35,410 nt of DNA from CAYQPF01 sp964419225 (lineage in GTDB: Bacteria; Cloacimonadota; Cloacimonadia; Cloacimonadales; CAYQPF01), in assembly GCA_964419225.1 (NCBI GenBank), contig CAYQPF010000037.1, forward strand, positions 1-35,410. Direction: 5' to 3'. Below, piece by piece: positions 11,201 to 19,790 of the stretch (position 1 is its first letter; each line of letters opens with the position of its first letter). The notes under the pieces are model-generated. The model did not search any database, was not told where the DNA came from, and worked only from the letters and a program-made list of their open reading frames with translations. Both the position numbers and the translations under genes were made by a program.

Positions 11201-13612
11201 AGTTTTCAATACAAGATCCATGCTATTGACCTGAGTCGATCCAATATTTTTTATGTACAGTGTTACGGACCCTGTTTGACCAGGATTGATATAGTTACCA
11301 TTCGGTCCGATCAACACCATGCTTTCCACTGACAGTCCTGACGAGACTGCATTTAAAACAACTGCACAGGGCCAGGTTTCAGCTCCTGAAGTAAGGTTCA
11401 GCATTGTAATTAATTCTGTATTATCCGGACATGAACCGGAAATAGATCCTGTAATAAAAGTTTGGGAAACACTCTCTGAATTAGCCGGGATGTTACCAAA
11501 ACTGACATTGCTATTGTTGAATGTTAAATAATCGTTTGCACTACTTATATTGCCGTTGACGTTATTTATAGTAGTTGTGCTAAAATTCCTGATCCTAACT
11601 TTAAAACTGATATTAGTTCCACTTTTAAAAGGGGTTGCCTCTTCAAAATCTACAAAACCTGCACTAGTATTTGCACTTGAAATACTGATTGTTCCCAGGA
11701 CAGGTATATGATTTTGTAATGTTGCTGTTACTTTTATTTCTCCTGTTGTATAATCTGTGGGAAGAAATAATCTCAAATAACCTTGAGTATCAGTTACCCC
11801 GGAGATGAATATTTCTTCTCCTTTCCATAGACAAACCCTTACATTAGGAACATATTGACCTTCTGAGCTGGCAGTTACCTCAACCTGATTTGTTCCTAAC
11901 ACAATTGTTCCGGGATATTGGAGGTTTAATTCTGCCGGTTTTCTTGTCCAAAGTACCATGCCGGGGTCTCCCATCAAATTATTGGCTTTGGAATAGATTT
12001 CTACAAAGTTGGCCGGATTTGTCGGATAACTTTCTACAAGGGCCAGCTTTCCTCTTACTAATGCTTCTCCTATCGTGGGTAATTCATCCTTGTAAATTCC
12101 CCAGGCTACTCCCCCGGTCAGAATATTGTTTATGCAGGTATGAGTAGCATAAGATGAACCAATTGCTGCAACAGCACCTTGCGGATTTGTTACAGTCCCG
12201 GCTCTTAACATGGCTTCTGTCTGACATGCAGGGGATGTCTGATACACTCCTGAAAAGCAGGTGATTTGACATACAAAAGGTAATTTATATCCATTTGTTA
12301 ACTCAAAGGTGTCATTGGTTGTCCATCCGCTATATGAGGCAAAGCCACGATAGAAGTAGGCTGCAACTCCTGTATTAATAGCTGAGCTGATTTGGTTTAC
12401 AAAGGGTGTCTGATAAACCTGAATATTATTACTTTCAGGATTGAATTGGGAAATCAATCCCTGAATATAATCCATCTCTACAATAGTTGAATTTCCCGAA
12501 TCAGTCGGATCACCTACCAATAAAGTTTTTTCGTACCAATCATCTTCTGCTATGAATGGCTGAGATTCATACTTAAGAATTTTATTCACTACAACTGCTA
12601 ATTGGGAAAGAGATTCTACAGATAACCTTCCGATAAACATCTCTGGCAAAAAATCATTGCCTTCAATTAAGGTATAATCAAAATCTGATGCCATTTCATT
12701 ATCATTATATGAATAGGTGGGAATTGCAAAATTCCCATGAGAATCTCCTACCAGACAAACAAATTCCGGTGGATTTGCCCAGGTATTGTATGCCTCAGTT
12801 AAGTAATTCTTCAAACTTTGGCTTGTTGTTCCTATTGTTGACATGTTTACTACTACAACCTCATAACCCTGCCTGTGCTTCCAGTCAAATAAAGGTTGTA
12901 ACAAACTTATTACCATTGCTTCATTACTCTCCGTGGTGGAATAAATATAAACATATGATCCTCTAGGTAAATTTTGCTCCAATTCTCTTGTTCCATTCAA
13001 ACTGAGTTTGTTTATTATTCTGTTTGTGTTGGTTGTTGCTTTGTTAGAAACAGGAGTATTGCCTTCTTTCAGAAATACTTTTACCAAGACTTTATCACAT
13101 ACTTTCAAAAGTTTTTTTGCCGGATTATAAGAAAAAGGAGTTATTGTCAAATTACTTAATTTTGTACCCCGCATAATCATAGCAGGGGAGAAGGAATAAA
13201 CCTGTTCAGGGAAAAACAGGTCTTTTCCATAAATCTCAGGATTTTCAACCGGTACTTCGCTTTTTGAACTGTCAAAATATGGTAAAATTTTTATATTCTT
13301 TATCTCATGACTACGGATTATTGTGCATTCGATATAAGCTATTTCTCTGTCTTGTAGATTGATAAACTTGGAAAAATAGGGTAAAACAGGAGCTTTTTTT
13401 ACCCCAATATAGTCTGAACTATTCAATACTTTAGAATCAATTCTAGAATATGCATTGTTGAAATTTGTAACTTTTCCTATTGAAAAATTCGGATTATTGA
13501 ATTCAATCTCCAGAAAAGTATCCGTAGATTGTACTAAAGTCATTGGTTCCTGAGCAGAAACCAGACAAAATAATTGCAGACAAAGCCAAAGAAAAATCAA
13601 CTTTCTAAACAT
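8285..13612 (-). CDS. Giant gingipain-like C25 surface protein, paralog B
   Basis: This 1775-residue protein is collinear with its neighbours: signal peptide (LFCLVSA), C25 domain with ITCFSG (C452), Ig/CARDB-like modules, the NGFIVPG...IIAPFWDDL block, jelly-roll-like, regulatory-like and Fn3-like modules, and the SQNYPNPFNP tail. The usual catalytic His position is Phe424 (YRGFASYSGW). A conserved His in SSYATHTC lies shortly after the Cys. ATG at 13612 is preceded by AGGAG with 6 bases between. It has its own promoter and a terminator-like hairpin after the stop. Signal peptides, catalytic surroundings and tails are nearly the same in the three paralogs, while linkers and the adhesin-like middle differ more. 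That suggests diversification of surface modules, or conversion between conserved parts. Confidence 0.85.
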   Translation of the reverse strand: MFRKLIFLWLCLQLFCLVSAQEPMTLVQSTDTFLEIEFNNPNFSIGKVTNFNNAYSRIDSKVLNSSDYIGVKKAPVLPYFSKFINLQDREIAYIECTIIRSHEIKNIKILPYFDSSKSEVPVENPEIYGKDLFFPEQVYSFSPAMIMRGTKLSNLTITPFSYNPAKKLLKVCDKVLVKVFLKEGNTPVSNKATTNTNRIINKLSLNGTRELEQNLPRGSYVYIYSTTESNEAMVISLLQPLFDWKHRQGYEVVVVNMSTIGTTSQSLKNYLTEAYNTWANPPEFVCLVGDSHGNFAIPTYSYNDNEMASDFDYTLIEGNDFLPEMFIGRLSVESLSQLAVVVNKILKYESQPFIAEDDWYEKTLLVGDPTDSGNSTIVEMDYIQGLISQFNPESNNIQVYQTPFVNQISSAINTGVAAYFYRGFASYSGWTTNDTFELTNGYKLPFVCQITCFSGVYQTSPACQTEAMLRAGTVTNPQGAVAAIGSSYATHTCINNILTGGVAWGIYKDELPTIGEALVRGKLALVESYPTNPANFVEIYSKANNLMGDPGMVLWTRKPAELNLQYPGTIVLGTNQVEVTASSEGQYVPNVRVCLWKGEEIFISGVTDTQGYLRLFLPTDYTTGEIKVTATLQNHIPVLGTISISSANTSAGFVDFEEATPFKSGTNISFKVRIRNFSTTTINNVNGNISSANDYLTFNNSNVSFGNIPANSESVSQTFITGSISGSCPDNTELITMLNLTSGAETWPCAVVLNAVSSGLSVESMVLIGPNGNYINPGQTGSVTLYIKNIGSTQVNSMDLVLKTNDPNIAITDSLSFISALAPGQTIQLSENPFQIAPSTAIITGSILNFTLTGNESNTNQTIDLGIQIGNAGITDPTGPDQYGYYCYDDEDAGYTLHPQYNWIEISPAHGGNGTIIPCEDTDIDGSGQTTTIDTPFQYRFYCNSYDKMSICTNGFIVPGASNCFDWMNWPIPGPMVPRGIIAPFWDDLLTSNSQLCYYYDAQQHQFIVEWSDFLNRFDNLPATFQVIISDPAYDATTLGDSKIKFQYLEVHNNDVGSYEGDEVDHGEYSTIGIADKRNSAGLQYTYSNSYPVTAKILESEMALLFSGPSTPPQNTFIIIQDLSYIETIGNNNNIINNHEIINMNLSLKNIGLSLSGIINAHLRSTTDFLTITQANTTLNSLDYNQISSSDNLQFTVANNCPNGFQTTLVLQITYNGGEKEFDIPIQVQAPNLILSGYQYIDEDNFLEPDEDGNLILIVKNDSDILLSNCDLSLNFNNPSVSISPDECNLQQLAPGTDYSWNVSLNIPESVQAGEVLLGTITAIYNQFYQQTYSFELIIGVPELIMAEDFESPYTSDFFAIYASPIPAEYINETGTEMKMSFVNNYLPSFIMTKFYQTKNYKKFFVTFKYYNQGGNFPVVFGYGRDFTDYLTLWSDMDNTAVAESISFICDNLNLNTINQRFIWLLAIEGGYTPQFAVFDDLKVYGYRKPKGTVSGQITLNGGEGDVTEVSISDSTIIVHPDANGHYSIEIIEGPATIKVNLPGYESKTSQLMIIPDQVLTADFTLQYLIPPTNLTHSIQDNHLILNWNTGQTVRTNSRKTNVNSNRLVFSHFKITLNYNSAHYTYFTTNPHYERNMYGNGHYMIYVTAVYSTENSTNIESDTSNVLEFDYVGIEDNTSVPKEYTMSQNYPNPFNPTTRIDFALPERNTNCTLSVYNIKGELIKFLTSGIPLEPGNYSFTWDGDNKNGNKVGSGIYFFKLKTDKKEFVRKAVLLK

Positions 13613-13643
13613 AATTATCTCCTATCCTACATGCCTCGAATCG

Positions 13644-13672
13644 TTTTTACAATTATCTTAAAAAAATGTCAA
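13644..13672 (-). promoter_or_regulatory. Promoter of C25 paralog B, with poly-T spacer
   Basis: On the minus strand TTGACA (13672-13667), a 17-base spacer beginning with seven T, then TAAAAA (13649-13644; four of six consensus bases). It shares the upstream AAAGTATTTAA context of paralog A but has a weaker -10. Confidence 0.65.
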
Positions 13673-13875
13673 TTAAATACTTTGTATTACAAATAAAATT
13701 ATGTCTAAATACGTTTATAATTTACTGAAGCTGTTCCCAAAAATCCCTTCTCTTCTATCCACCTGCAATCTTACAATTTTTCTTTGATATTATCTGCGAC
13801 TCTCTTCATTCGTCATAAGCAATAATTTGGCATCAAGCAATATTTGAAATATTAGGTAAATGCACAAATTGAATA

Positions 13876-14042
13876 ATCCCGAACAATGCAGTAGATTTTT
13901 TGCGTCTGAGCTAACCTTTTGAATCTGGATGACTCCCATACTCGCTCAAAATATATTTATTATATGTAATCGCTCGTATGTAAGTCACCATTTTTCAAAA
14001 TCTTTGGCTCATTCAGCAAATCTCCACTGCATTATCCGGGAT
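13876..14042. mobile_element. 167-bp full-length palindromic element, copy 1
   Basis: The ends CCCGAACAATGCAGTAG (from 13878) and CCACTGCATTATCCGGG (to 14040) are inverted repeats. The pairing continues inward to an AT-rich centre (ATATATTTATTATAT, about 13959), so the whole element can fold as one long imperfect hairpin with arms of about 80 bases. A full-length relative lies at 20063-20233. The sister spacer lacks it: CACAAAT...AATAAT runs straight into CTTTCG near 8118-8132. It therefore looks inserted. It has no coding capacity and would be a MITE-like, non-autonomous element. Confidence 0.75.
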
Positions 14043-14044
14043 AC

Positions 14045-14130
14045 TCTTTCGTCCTATCGGACGGTGATTGATGTTTATTTATACCTTCAGCTAAAGCTAC
14101 AGGCTAACCTCTTACGTCCTACGGACTTTT
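14045..14130. repeat. Three-hairpin intergenic element, copy 2
   Basis: This is a relative of 8128-8212. CGTCC/GGACG and GTCC/GGAC stems are kept, while the middle stem is degraded (CTTCAGCTAAAGCTACAGG). Confidence 0.5.
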
Positions 14131-14154
14131 GAGAAAAAAGAAGTAAATGCTTAG

Positions 14155-14326
14155 CTAAGCTTGAATGCAAAAATATCTATAAAATTATTGATAGTCAAAA
14201 TTAAATAAAGAAGATTGGTAAATTTCTGAAAGAAAGAGACAAAAGACCCTCATCCTTCTCTCTGGTAGGGAGAAGGAATTAATCGGTTGAAATTTGTTAT
14301 AGATATTTAATCGTTTTTGCTTATTA
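14155..14326. mobile_element. About 170-bp inserted element with imperfect terminal inverted repeats
   Basis: This segment is absent from the homologous spacer, where CTTAG runs into AAAATATTGATC (about 8231-8247). Near its left end is GCAAAAATATCTATAA (14167-14182). Near its right end is the complement TTATAGATA...TTTTTGC (14297-14320). In the middle, CCTTCTC/GAGAAGG (14254-14276) forms a hairpin. It has no gene. It interrupts the site equivalent to the terminator hairpin of paralog B, so paralog C may lack that terminator. Confidence 0.55.
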
Positions 14327-14368
14327 TTGATCAATTTGCTATGTTGTTTTATTATAACTCCTAGGCAA

Positions 14369-17300
14369 TCACTTCAATAACACTGCCTTGCGAATAAACT
14401 CCTTTTTATCTGTCCTCAATTTAAAGAAATAGATTCCACTGCCAACTTTTTGCCCGGAATTATTGTTGCCATCCCAGCTAAAGCTGTAATTCCCTGCTTC
14501 CAATACTTTGCTTGTTATAAGGGTTTTTATGTGTTCTCCTTTAATATTATACACAGAAAGGTTGCAATTTGCATTTCTTTCAGGAAGTGCAAAATCTATT
14601 CTTGTAGTCGGGTTAAAGGGATTGGGATAATTCTGGGACATCGCATATTCTTTAGGAACTAAAGTGTTATCCTCGGAACCAACATAATCAAACTCCAGCA
14701 CATTGGATGTATCACTTTCAGCATTTGTTCCGTTCTCTGAATTATAAATCGAAGTGACATAAATAATGTAATGTCCACTTCCCAACATAGTTCGCTCAAA
14801 ATGTGGACTGGTGGTGTTGAAAGTTAAATGAAAGTTATTGAAGTTCCAATAGATTTTATAATGATTAAATGATAATCTGTTTGAATCAGTTATTGTCTTT
14901 CTTTTATTTGTTCGGGTAGTTTGTTCGTCAGCCCAGTTCAAGACGATATGATTGTCCTGAATCGTATGCACTAAATTAACCGGGGGAGTAAGATAATTGA
15001 GTGTGTAGTCTGCTGTAACAGTTTGATTGGCAATAACCACTACATTCGTCTCCCTTGTTTCATAACCCGGTATTCTTGCTGTTAATCGCGTTTGTCCCTC
15101 AATAAGATCGATAGTAAAGTTTCCATTAACATCAGGATGTGTTATGATGCTGTCAGAAAAAATTGTAGCATCTGTAACCAGACCATTTCCTCCATTGAGA
15201 GTTATGTGACCGCTTACAGTTCCGCTGGGCTTAATAAACCCATATATTTTTATATCATCAAAAACAGCAAACTGGGGTGTATATTCTCCCGTGAATGTTA
15301 ATCTCCAGAAAAACTGTTGATTGATTGCGTTTGGAAACAAGTTATCACAAATAACTGTAACAGATTCTACTTGTGCAGTTTGTTCAATTGAAGCCCAAGC
15401 AGTTGTGCCTAATGCCACTTGATCATATGTTCCAAAAATAACCGGAACTGTCCCATCCTGATTATAATACTTGAAATTAACGAGAAATTTCTTGTATCGC
15501 TTTGAGGGAATTAGCTTTGATATTATTATCCGTGGCATTTCTTCGCCGACATATTCCATTTTTACTTCTGTACCGCTCTCATTAATATATTGAGCAGGAA
15601 CAGCTTCTGCAAAAAAAGCCTGAAAATTGGGAATATAATTACCTTCAAAATCTTCTGAAAAAATTAACTCGGGTGCCCCGATAATGATTTCAAATCTAAA
15701 TACTACCTGGTAGAATTGGTTGTAATTAACAGTAAATGTTCCATTTACTATTTCTCCTGTATGGACAGATTCAGGAATATCAATAGCAATGTTTTGGGTA
15801 TTTGTTGTCCCGGGAGCTAAAATTGGAATTATGTATCCATCTGGTGAAATAGAAACCGCCGTATTATCAAAGATTAAACTGACATCACAGTTAGCTAAAG
15901 GAATATCAGAATCGTTCTTTATGGAGAATGCGATGATCCCATTTTCTCCTGATTCAAGATAATTGTCATTTTCTGTAGTGATCTGATATCCATTGATAAT
16001 AGCATTCGGAGCTTGTACCTGAATTGGAATATCAAATTCCTTCTCAGTTTCTCCGTAAGTAATATGTAGAATTAAAGAAGCACTGTATCCGTTGGGACAA
16101 TTGTTGGCTACGGTAAACTGCAGATTTCCGTTATTATTGCTCTGGTTGTATCCCAGATTGTTAAGCGTGGTATTAGCTTGATTGATAGTAAGTTGATTCG
16201 TGGGTGAGGTTAAATGTAAATTTATTAACCCACTTGAAGTTAATCCGATATTTTTCAAAGCTAAATTTATGTTTATAACTTCATGATTATTGATAATGTT
16301 ATTATTATTGCCAATAGTCTCGGTAAAACTAATCTCATTCATAACAATGAAAGCATTCTGGGGTGCTGTAGGTGGACCTGTGAACAAAAGTGCCATATTA
16401 TTTGCCAGCACTTTGGCTGAAACAGGATAGTTATTACTAAAAGTATATTCCAAGCCTGATGTGTTTCTGCGATCTGAAATTCCGACAGTACTGTACTCAC
16501 CATGATCGTCTTCATATCCTCCATAACTACCTGTATCAGTATTGTGAACCTCCTTATACTGGAATTTGATCTTACTGTCGCCTAAAGTAGTAGCATTAAA
16601 AGCCGGATCACTGATTATCACTTGGAAAGTTGCCGGTAGATTATCAAATCTGCTTAAGAAATCAGACCATTCCACGATCACCTGATGTTGTGGTTCATCA
16701 TAATAATAACATAACTGACTGTTACTTGTCAGCAGATCATCCCAGAACGGGGCAATAATACCTTCAGGAACCATTGGTCCGGGAATTGAACGGTTCATCC
16801 ATTCTATACAGTTGGAAATACCTGGAACGATAAACCCGTTTGTGCAGATCGACATTTTGTCATAGATTGTGCCATAGAATTTGAAAGGAAAGGGTGAATC
16901 TATTGTAGTGATCTGCCCTGAACCTTCTGTATTTGTGTCCTCACAGGGTATAAGAGTTCCACTACCTCCATACGAAGGAGAAATCTCTATCCAATTGTAT
17001 TGAGGAGAGGAATTGTAACCTATGTCACTATCATCATAACAATAATAGCCATACTGCTCAGGTCCTGTCGGATCTGTAATTGACGCATTTCCGAATTGGA
17101 TCCTCATATCCATAGTTTGGCTCATATTGTCTGAGTTACCGATGAGTTGGAAATTCAATAAACTGCCCTTGATTATTTCTGAATTGGCTGTTAATTCAAA
17201 AGGATTTGCACTCAGCTGGACCATTTGCCCTGGCTCAAGGGTCTGAATGTAACTCAATGAATCACTGAATACAATACGCGGATCATTTGTTCTTAAGACC

Positions 17301-19705
17301 AAATTCAGGTTACTGATGGGGACAGAACCCGTGTTTTTAAGACTCAATACCACTGAACCGCTTTGCCCTGGATTGATATAATTGCCCCCGGGTCCATTTA
17401 ATACGATTCCTTCAAGAGTTAAATTCCCCGATTTTGCCTGTAAGGAAACAGCACAAGGCCAGGAATTGTTCCCGGAAACAATGTTCAGCATTGCTGATAA
17501 TTCAGTTTGGTCCGGGCATAATCCGGAAATAGACCCATTAACAAAAACCTGGGAGACTGCTTCTGAATTTGCCGGGATATTGCCAAAACTGATGTTACCG
17601 GTAGTAAATGTTAAATAATTATTCAGACTGGTTATGTTGGCACTGACATTATTAAGTGCGGTATTCCTGTAATTCTTGATCTTGACCTTAAAACTGATAT
17701 TTGTACCGCTTTGGAAGGGTGTGGCTTCTTCAAAACTGACAAAGCCAGCTCCGGCGTTAGTCTCAGAGATGTTTATTGTCCCTAATACAGGAATGTAATT
17801 CTGTAAGGAAGCAGTTATTTTCATTTCTCCTGTTGTATAACCTGCAGGAAGTAGTAGTCTTAAAAAACCTTGAGCATTTGTTACTCCGGAGATGAATACT
17901 TCCTCTCCTTTCCACAAACAAACCCAGACATTCGCAACCGGTTGGCCGTTGGAAGTTGCCGTAACATCAACCTGATTGGTTCCAATGCTGATCGTCTGAG
18001 GATATTGTAATAAAAGTTGGGTTGGTTTCCTGGTCCATAGTACCATTCCCGGATCACCCATAAGATTGTTGGCTTTTGTATAAATACTGACATAATTGGC
18101 CGGATTGGCCGGATAGTTTTCCACTAAGGCAATTTTACCTCTGACTAATGCTTCTCCTATAGTGGGCAATTGTTCTTTGTAAATTCCCCAGGCAATTCCG
18201 CCTGTCAGAATATTATTTATACAGGTATGGGTTGCACAGGATGAGCCGATTGCCGCTACAGCACCTTTGGGATATGCGACAGTTCCTGCTCTTAACATGG
18301 CCTCTGTCTGGCATTCTTCATAGTTTAAATATATTCCCGAATGGCAGGTAATTTCACAAACAAAAGGCAGCATATACCCATTTGTTAAACCATAGGTATC
18401 CTCTGCTGTCCAACCACTGTTCCCATAAAAACCCCTGTAAAAATAAGCACTGACACCTTGATTCAAAGCATCTCTTGTTTGATTTACAAATGGTTCATTT
18501 GTGACCATAGTCACCGTATTGTCCGGGTTGTATTCCTTGATCAAATCATTGATATAATTCATCGTGATCTGGGTGGATTCACCTGATTGGGAGGCATCAC
18601 CCACCAGCAAACTTCTCTCATACCAGCTGTCATCACTTATGAATGGTTGTGATTCGTATTTGAGGATCTTGTTCACAATAACAGCCAACTGATTGTAAGT
18701 TTCAAAAGACAATCTACCGATGATCATTTCCGGGAGAAGATCATCACCTTCAATCAGAGTATAGTCATAATCTGAGGTCATAAAACTGGTGGCGAGTTCC
18801 TCTGAATAAGCAGGTATCATAAAATCTCCGGAAGCATCACCAACCAGACAGACAAATTCAGGCGGATTCTCCCAAGTGTTGTAGGCCTGTGTCAAATAAT
18901 TCTTCAAACTCTGTGTTGTTGTTCCAAGGTTAACCATATTTTGAGTTACCACTTCATAACCCTGCCTGTGCTTCCAGTCTAATAAAGGTTGCAAAATACT
19001 TAAAACCTGTGCTTCACTGTTTTCATTTGCCGAATAAATATACACATAAGAACCCTTCGGCAGGTTTGTTGCTGTTTCTCTCTCATTGTTGATGCTGATT
19101 GATTTTATTAAATTGTTGATGGTAGAAGTCATTTTATGAGAAGTTGTTTTGTTACTTTCTTTTAAAAAGACTTTTAGGATAATCTTATCATACACTTTTA
19201 GTGTTTTCTGAATAGGATTATATGTAAAAGGTGAAATGGTTAAATTGCTTAAATTTGTACCTCGCATGATCATAGGTGGAGAATAAGTGTAAATTTGCTC
19301 AGGAAAAAACTTGTTTTGTGCATAGATCCCGGTATCTTCCACCGGTGTGTCGGCCGTTTCTTTATCATAGTAGGGTAGGACTTTTATTTCTTTGTTTTCG
19401 TGACTGGCTATTACACTGTATTCTATGCGATCAATTTCTTTGTTATAGAGATTGATAAGTTTGGAGTAGGAAGGCAGTGTTGGTGCATTAAGGTTACCAA
19501 TGTACTCGTCCGATTTTAATCCTTTAGAATCTATTCTAGTATATTCGGTGCTAAAATCATTAACTTTTGTTAAAGTAAATTCGGGATTATTGAATTCAAG
19601 TTCCAGATAATTTTCAGTGGATTTTGTTAAAGTGATAATCTCTTTTGCAGTTAAAGTACAAATTAATTGGGAGCAAAAGCATAGTAAGAACATCCATCTA
19701 AGCAT
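14369..19705 (-). CDS. Giant gingipain-like C25 surface protein, paralog C
   Basis: This 1778-residue protein has the same module order as its two downstream paralogs: signal peptide (LICTLTA), propeptide, C25 domain (LVGDASGDF, DYDYTLIEGDD, ITCHSG with C454), CARDB-like modules, NGFIVPG/IIAPFWDDL block, adhesin-like middle, Fn3-like and SQNYPNPFNP sorting tail. The catalytic His position is Phe (YRGFYGNSGW). ATG 19705 follows AGGAG by 6 bases. It is the most divergent of the three by eye, with a small insertion near EELATSFMTSD. It is the 5'-most gene of the cluster and its upstream DNA loses similarity to the other spacers after about 19790. Confidence 0.85.
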   Translation of the reverse strand: MLRWMFLLCFCSQLICTLTAKEIITLTKSTENYLELEFNNPEFTLTKVNDFSTEYTRIDSKGLKSDEYIGNLNAPTLPSYSKLINLYNKEIDRIEYSVIASHENKEIKVLPYYDKETADTPVEDTGIYAQNKFFPEQIYTYSPPMIMRGTNLSNLTISPFTYNPIQKTLKVYDKIILKVFLKESNKTTSHKMTSTINNLIKSISINNERETATNLPKGSYVYIYSANENSEAQVLSILQPLLDWKHRQGYEVVTQNMVNLGTTTQSLKNYLTQAYNTWENPPEFVCLVGDASGDFMIPAYSEELATSFMTSDYDYTLIEGDDLLPEMIIGRLSFETYNQLAVIVNKILKYESQPFISDDSWYERSLLVGDASQSGESTQITMNYINDLIKEYNPDNTVTMVTNEPFVNQTRDALNQGVSAYFYRGFYGNSGWTAEDTYGLTNGYMLPFVCEITCHSGIYLNYEECQTEAMLRAGTVAYPKGAVAAIGSSCATHTCINNILTGGIAWGIYKEQLPTIGEALVRGKIALVENYPANPANYVSIYTKANNLMGDPGMVLWTRKPTQLLLQYPQTISIGTNQVDVTATSNGQPVANVWVCLWKGEEVFISGVTNAQGFLRLLLPAGYTTGEMKITASLQNYIPVLGTINISETNAGAGFVSFEEATPFQSGTNISFKVKIKNYRNTALNNVSANITSLNNYLTFTTGNISFGNIPANSEAVSQVFVNGSISGLCPDQTELSAMLNIVSGNNSWPCAVSLQAKSGNLTLEGIVLNGPGGNYINPGQSGSVVLSLKNTGSVPISNLNLVLRTNDPRIVFSDSLSYIQTLEPGQMVQLSANPFELTANSEIIKGSLLNFQLIGNSDNMSQTMDMRIQFGNASITDPTGPEQYGYYCYDDSDIGYNSSPQYNWIEISPSYGGSGTLIPCEDTNTEGSGQITTIDSPFPFKFYGTIYDKMSICTNGFIVPGISNCIEWMNRSIPGPMVPEGIIAPFWDDLLTSNSQLCYYYDEPQHQVIVEWSDFLSRFDNLPATFQVIISDPAFNATTLGDSKIKFQYKEVHNTDTGSYGGYEDDHGEYSTVGISDRRNTSGLEYTFSNNYPVSAKVLANNMALLFTGPPTAPQNAFIVMNEISFTETIGNNNNIINNHEVININLALKNIGLTSSGLINLHLTSPTNQLTINQANTTLNNLGYNQSNNNGNLQFTVANNCPNGYSASLILHITYGETEKEFDIPIQVQAPNAIINGYQITTENDNYLESGENGIIAFSIKNDSDIPLANCDVSLIFDNTAVSISPDGYIIPILAPGTTNTQNIAIDIPESVHTGEIVNGTFTVNYNQFYQVVFRFEIIIGAPELIFSEDFEGNYIPNFQAFFAEAVPAQYINESGTEVKMEYVGEEMPRIIISKLIPSKRYKKFLVNFKYYNQDGTVPVIFGTYDQVALGTTAWASIEQTAQVESVTVICDNLFPNAINQQFFWRLTFTGEYTPQFAVFDDIKIYGFIKPSGTVSGHITLNGGNGLVTDATIFSDSIITHPDVNGNFTIDLIEGQTRLTARIPGYETRETNVVVIANQTVTADYTLNYLTPPVNLVHTIQDNHIVLNWADEQTTRTNKRKTITDSNRLSFNHYKIYWNFNNFHLTFNTTSPHFERTMLGSGHYIIYVTSIYNSENGTNAESDTSNVLEFDYVGSEDNTLVPKEYAMSQNYPNPFNPTTRIDFALPERNANCNLSVYNIKGEHIKTLITSKVLEAGNYSFSWDGNNNSGQKVGSGIYFFKLRTDKKEFIRKAVLLK

Positions 19706-19736
19706 AAATATCTCCTATTCAAGTTTTACTGGTTCG

Positions 19737-19764
19737 AAGCTAAATTGGCTAAAAAAAATGTCAA
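19737..19764 (-). promoter_or_regulatory. Promoter of C25 paralog C, with poly-T spacer
   Basis: On the minus strand TTGACA (19764-19759) is followed by eight T. The best -10 is TAGCTT at 16 bases, only three of six consensus bases. The -35 and upstream block is conserved, so this looks like the weakest of the three promoters. Confidence 0.5.
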
Positions 19765-19790
19765 TAAATACTTTGCAGTACAAATACTAA

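Larger units (their letters stand above)
13613..14368. other. Spacer between C25 paralogs B and C, with two insertions
   Basis: This 756-base gene-free spacer is homologous to the 411-base spacer at 7874-8284 but is interrupted by a 167-bp palindrome (13876-14042) and a second element (14155-14326). A short open frame at 13929-14132 lies across the palindrome and the hairpin element and is not a credible gene. Confidence 0.75.

Noticed and set aside
13929..14132. Open frame of 67 codons on the plus strand
   Set aside because: It lies across the long palindrome and the hairpin element. Its sequence is explained by those non-coding repeats.
14155..14326. Third copy of the 170-bp palindrome family
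   Set aside because: Size is similar, but its ends and core do not match CCCGAAC or ATATATTTATTATAT. It is a different element.
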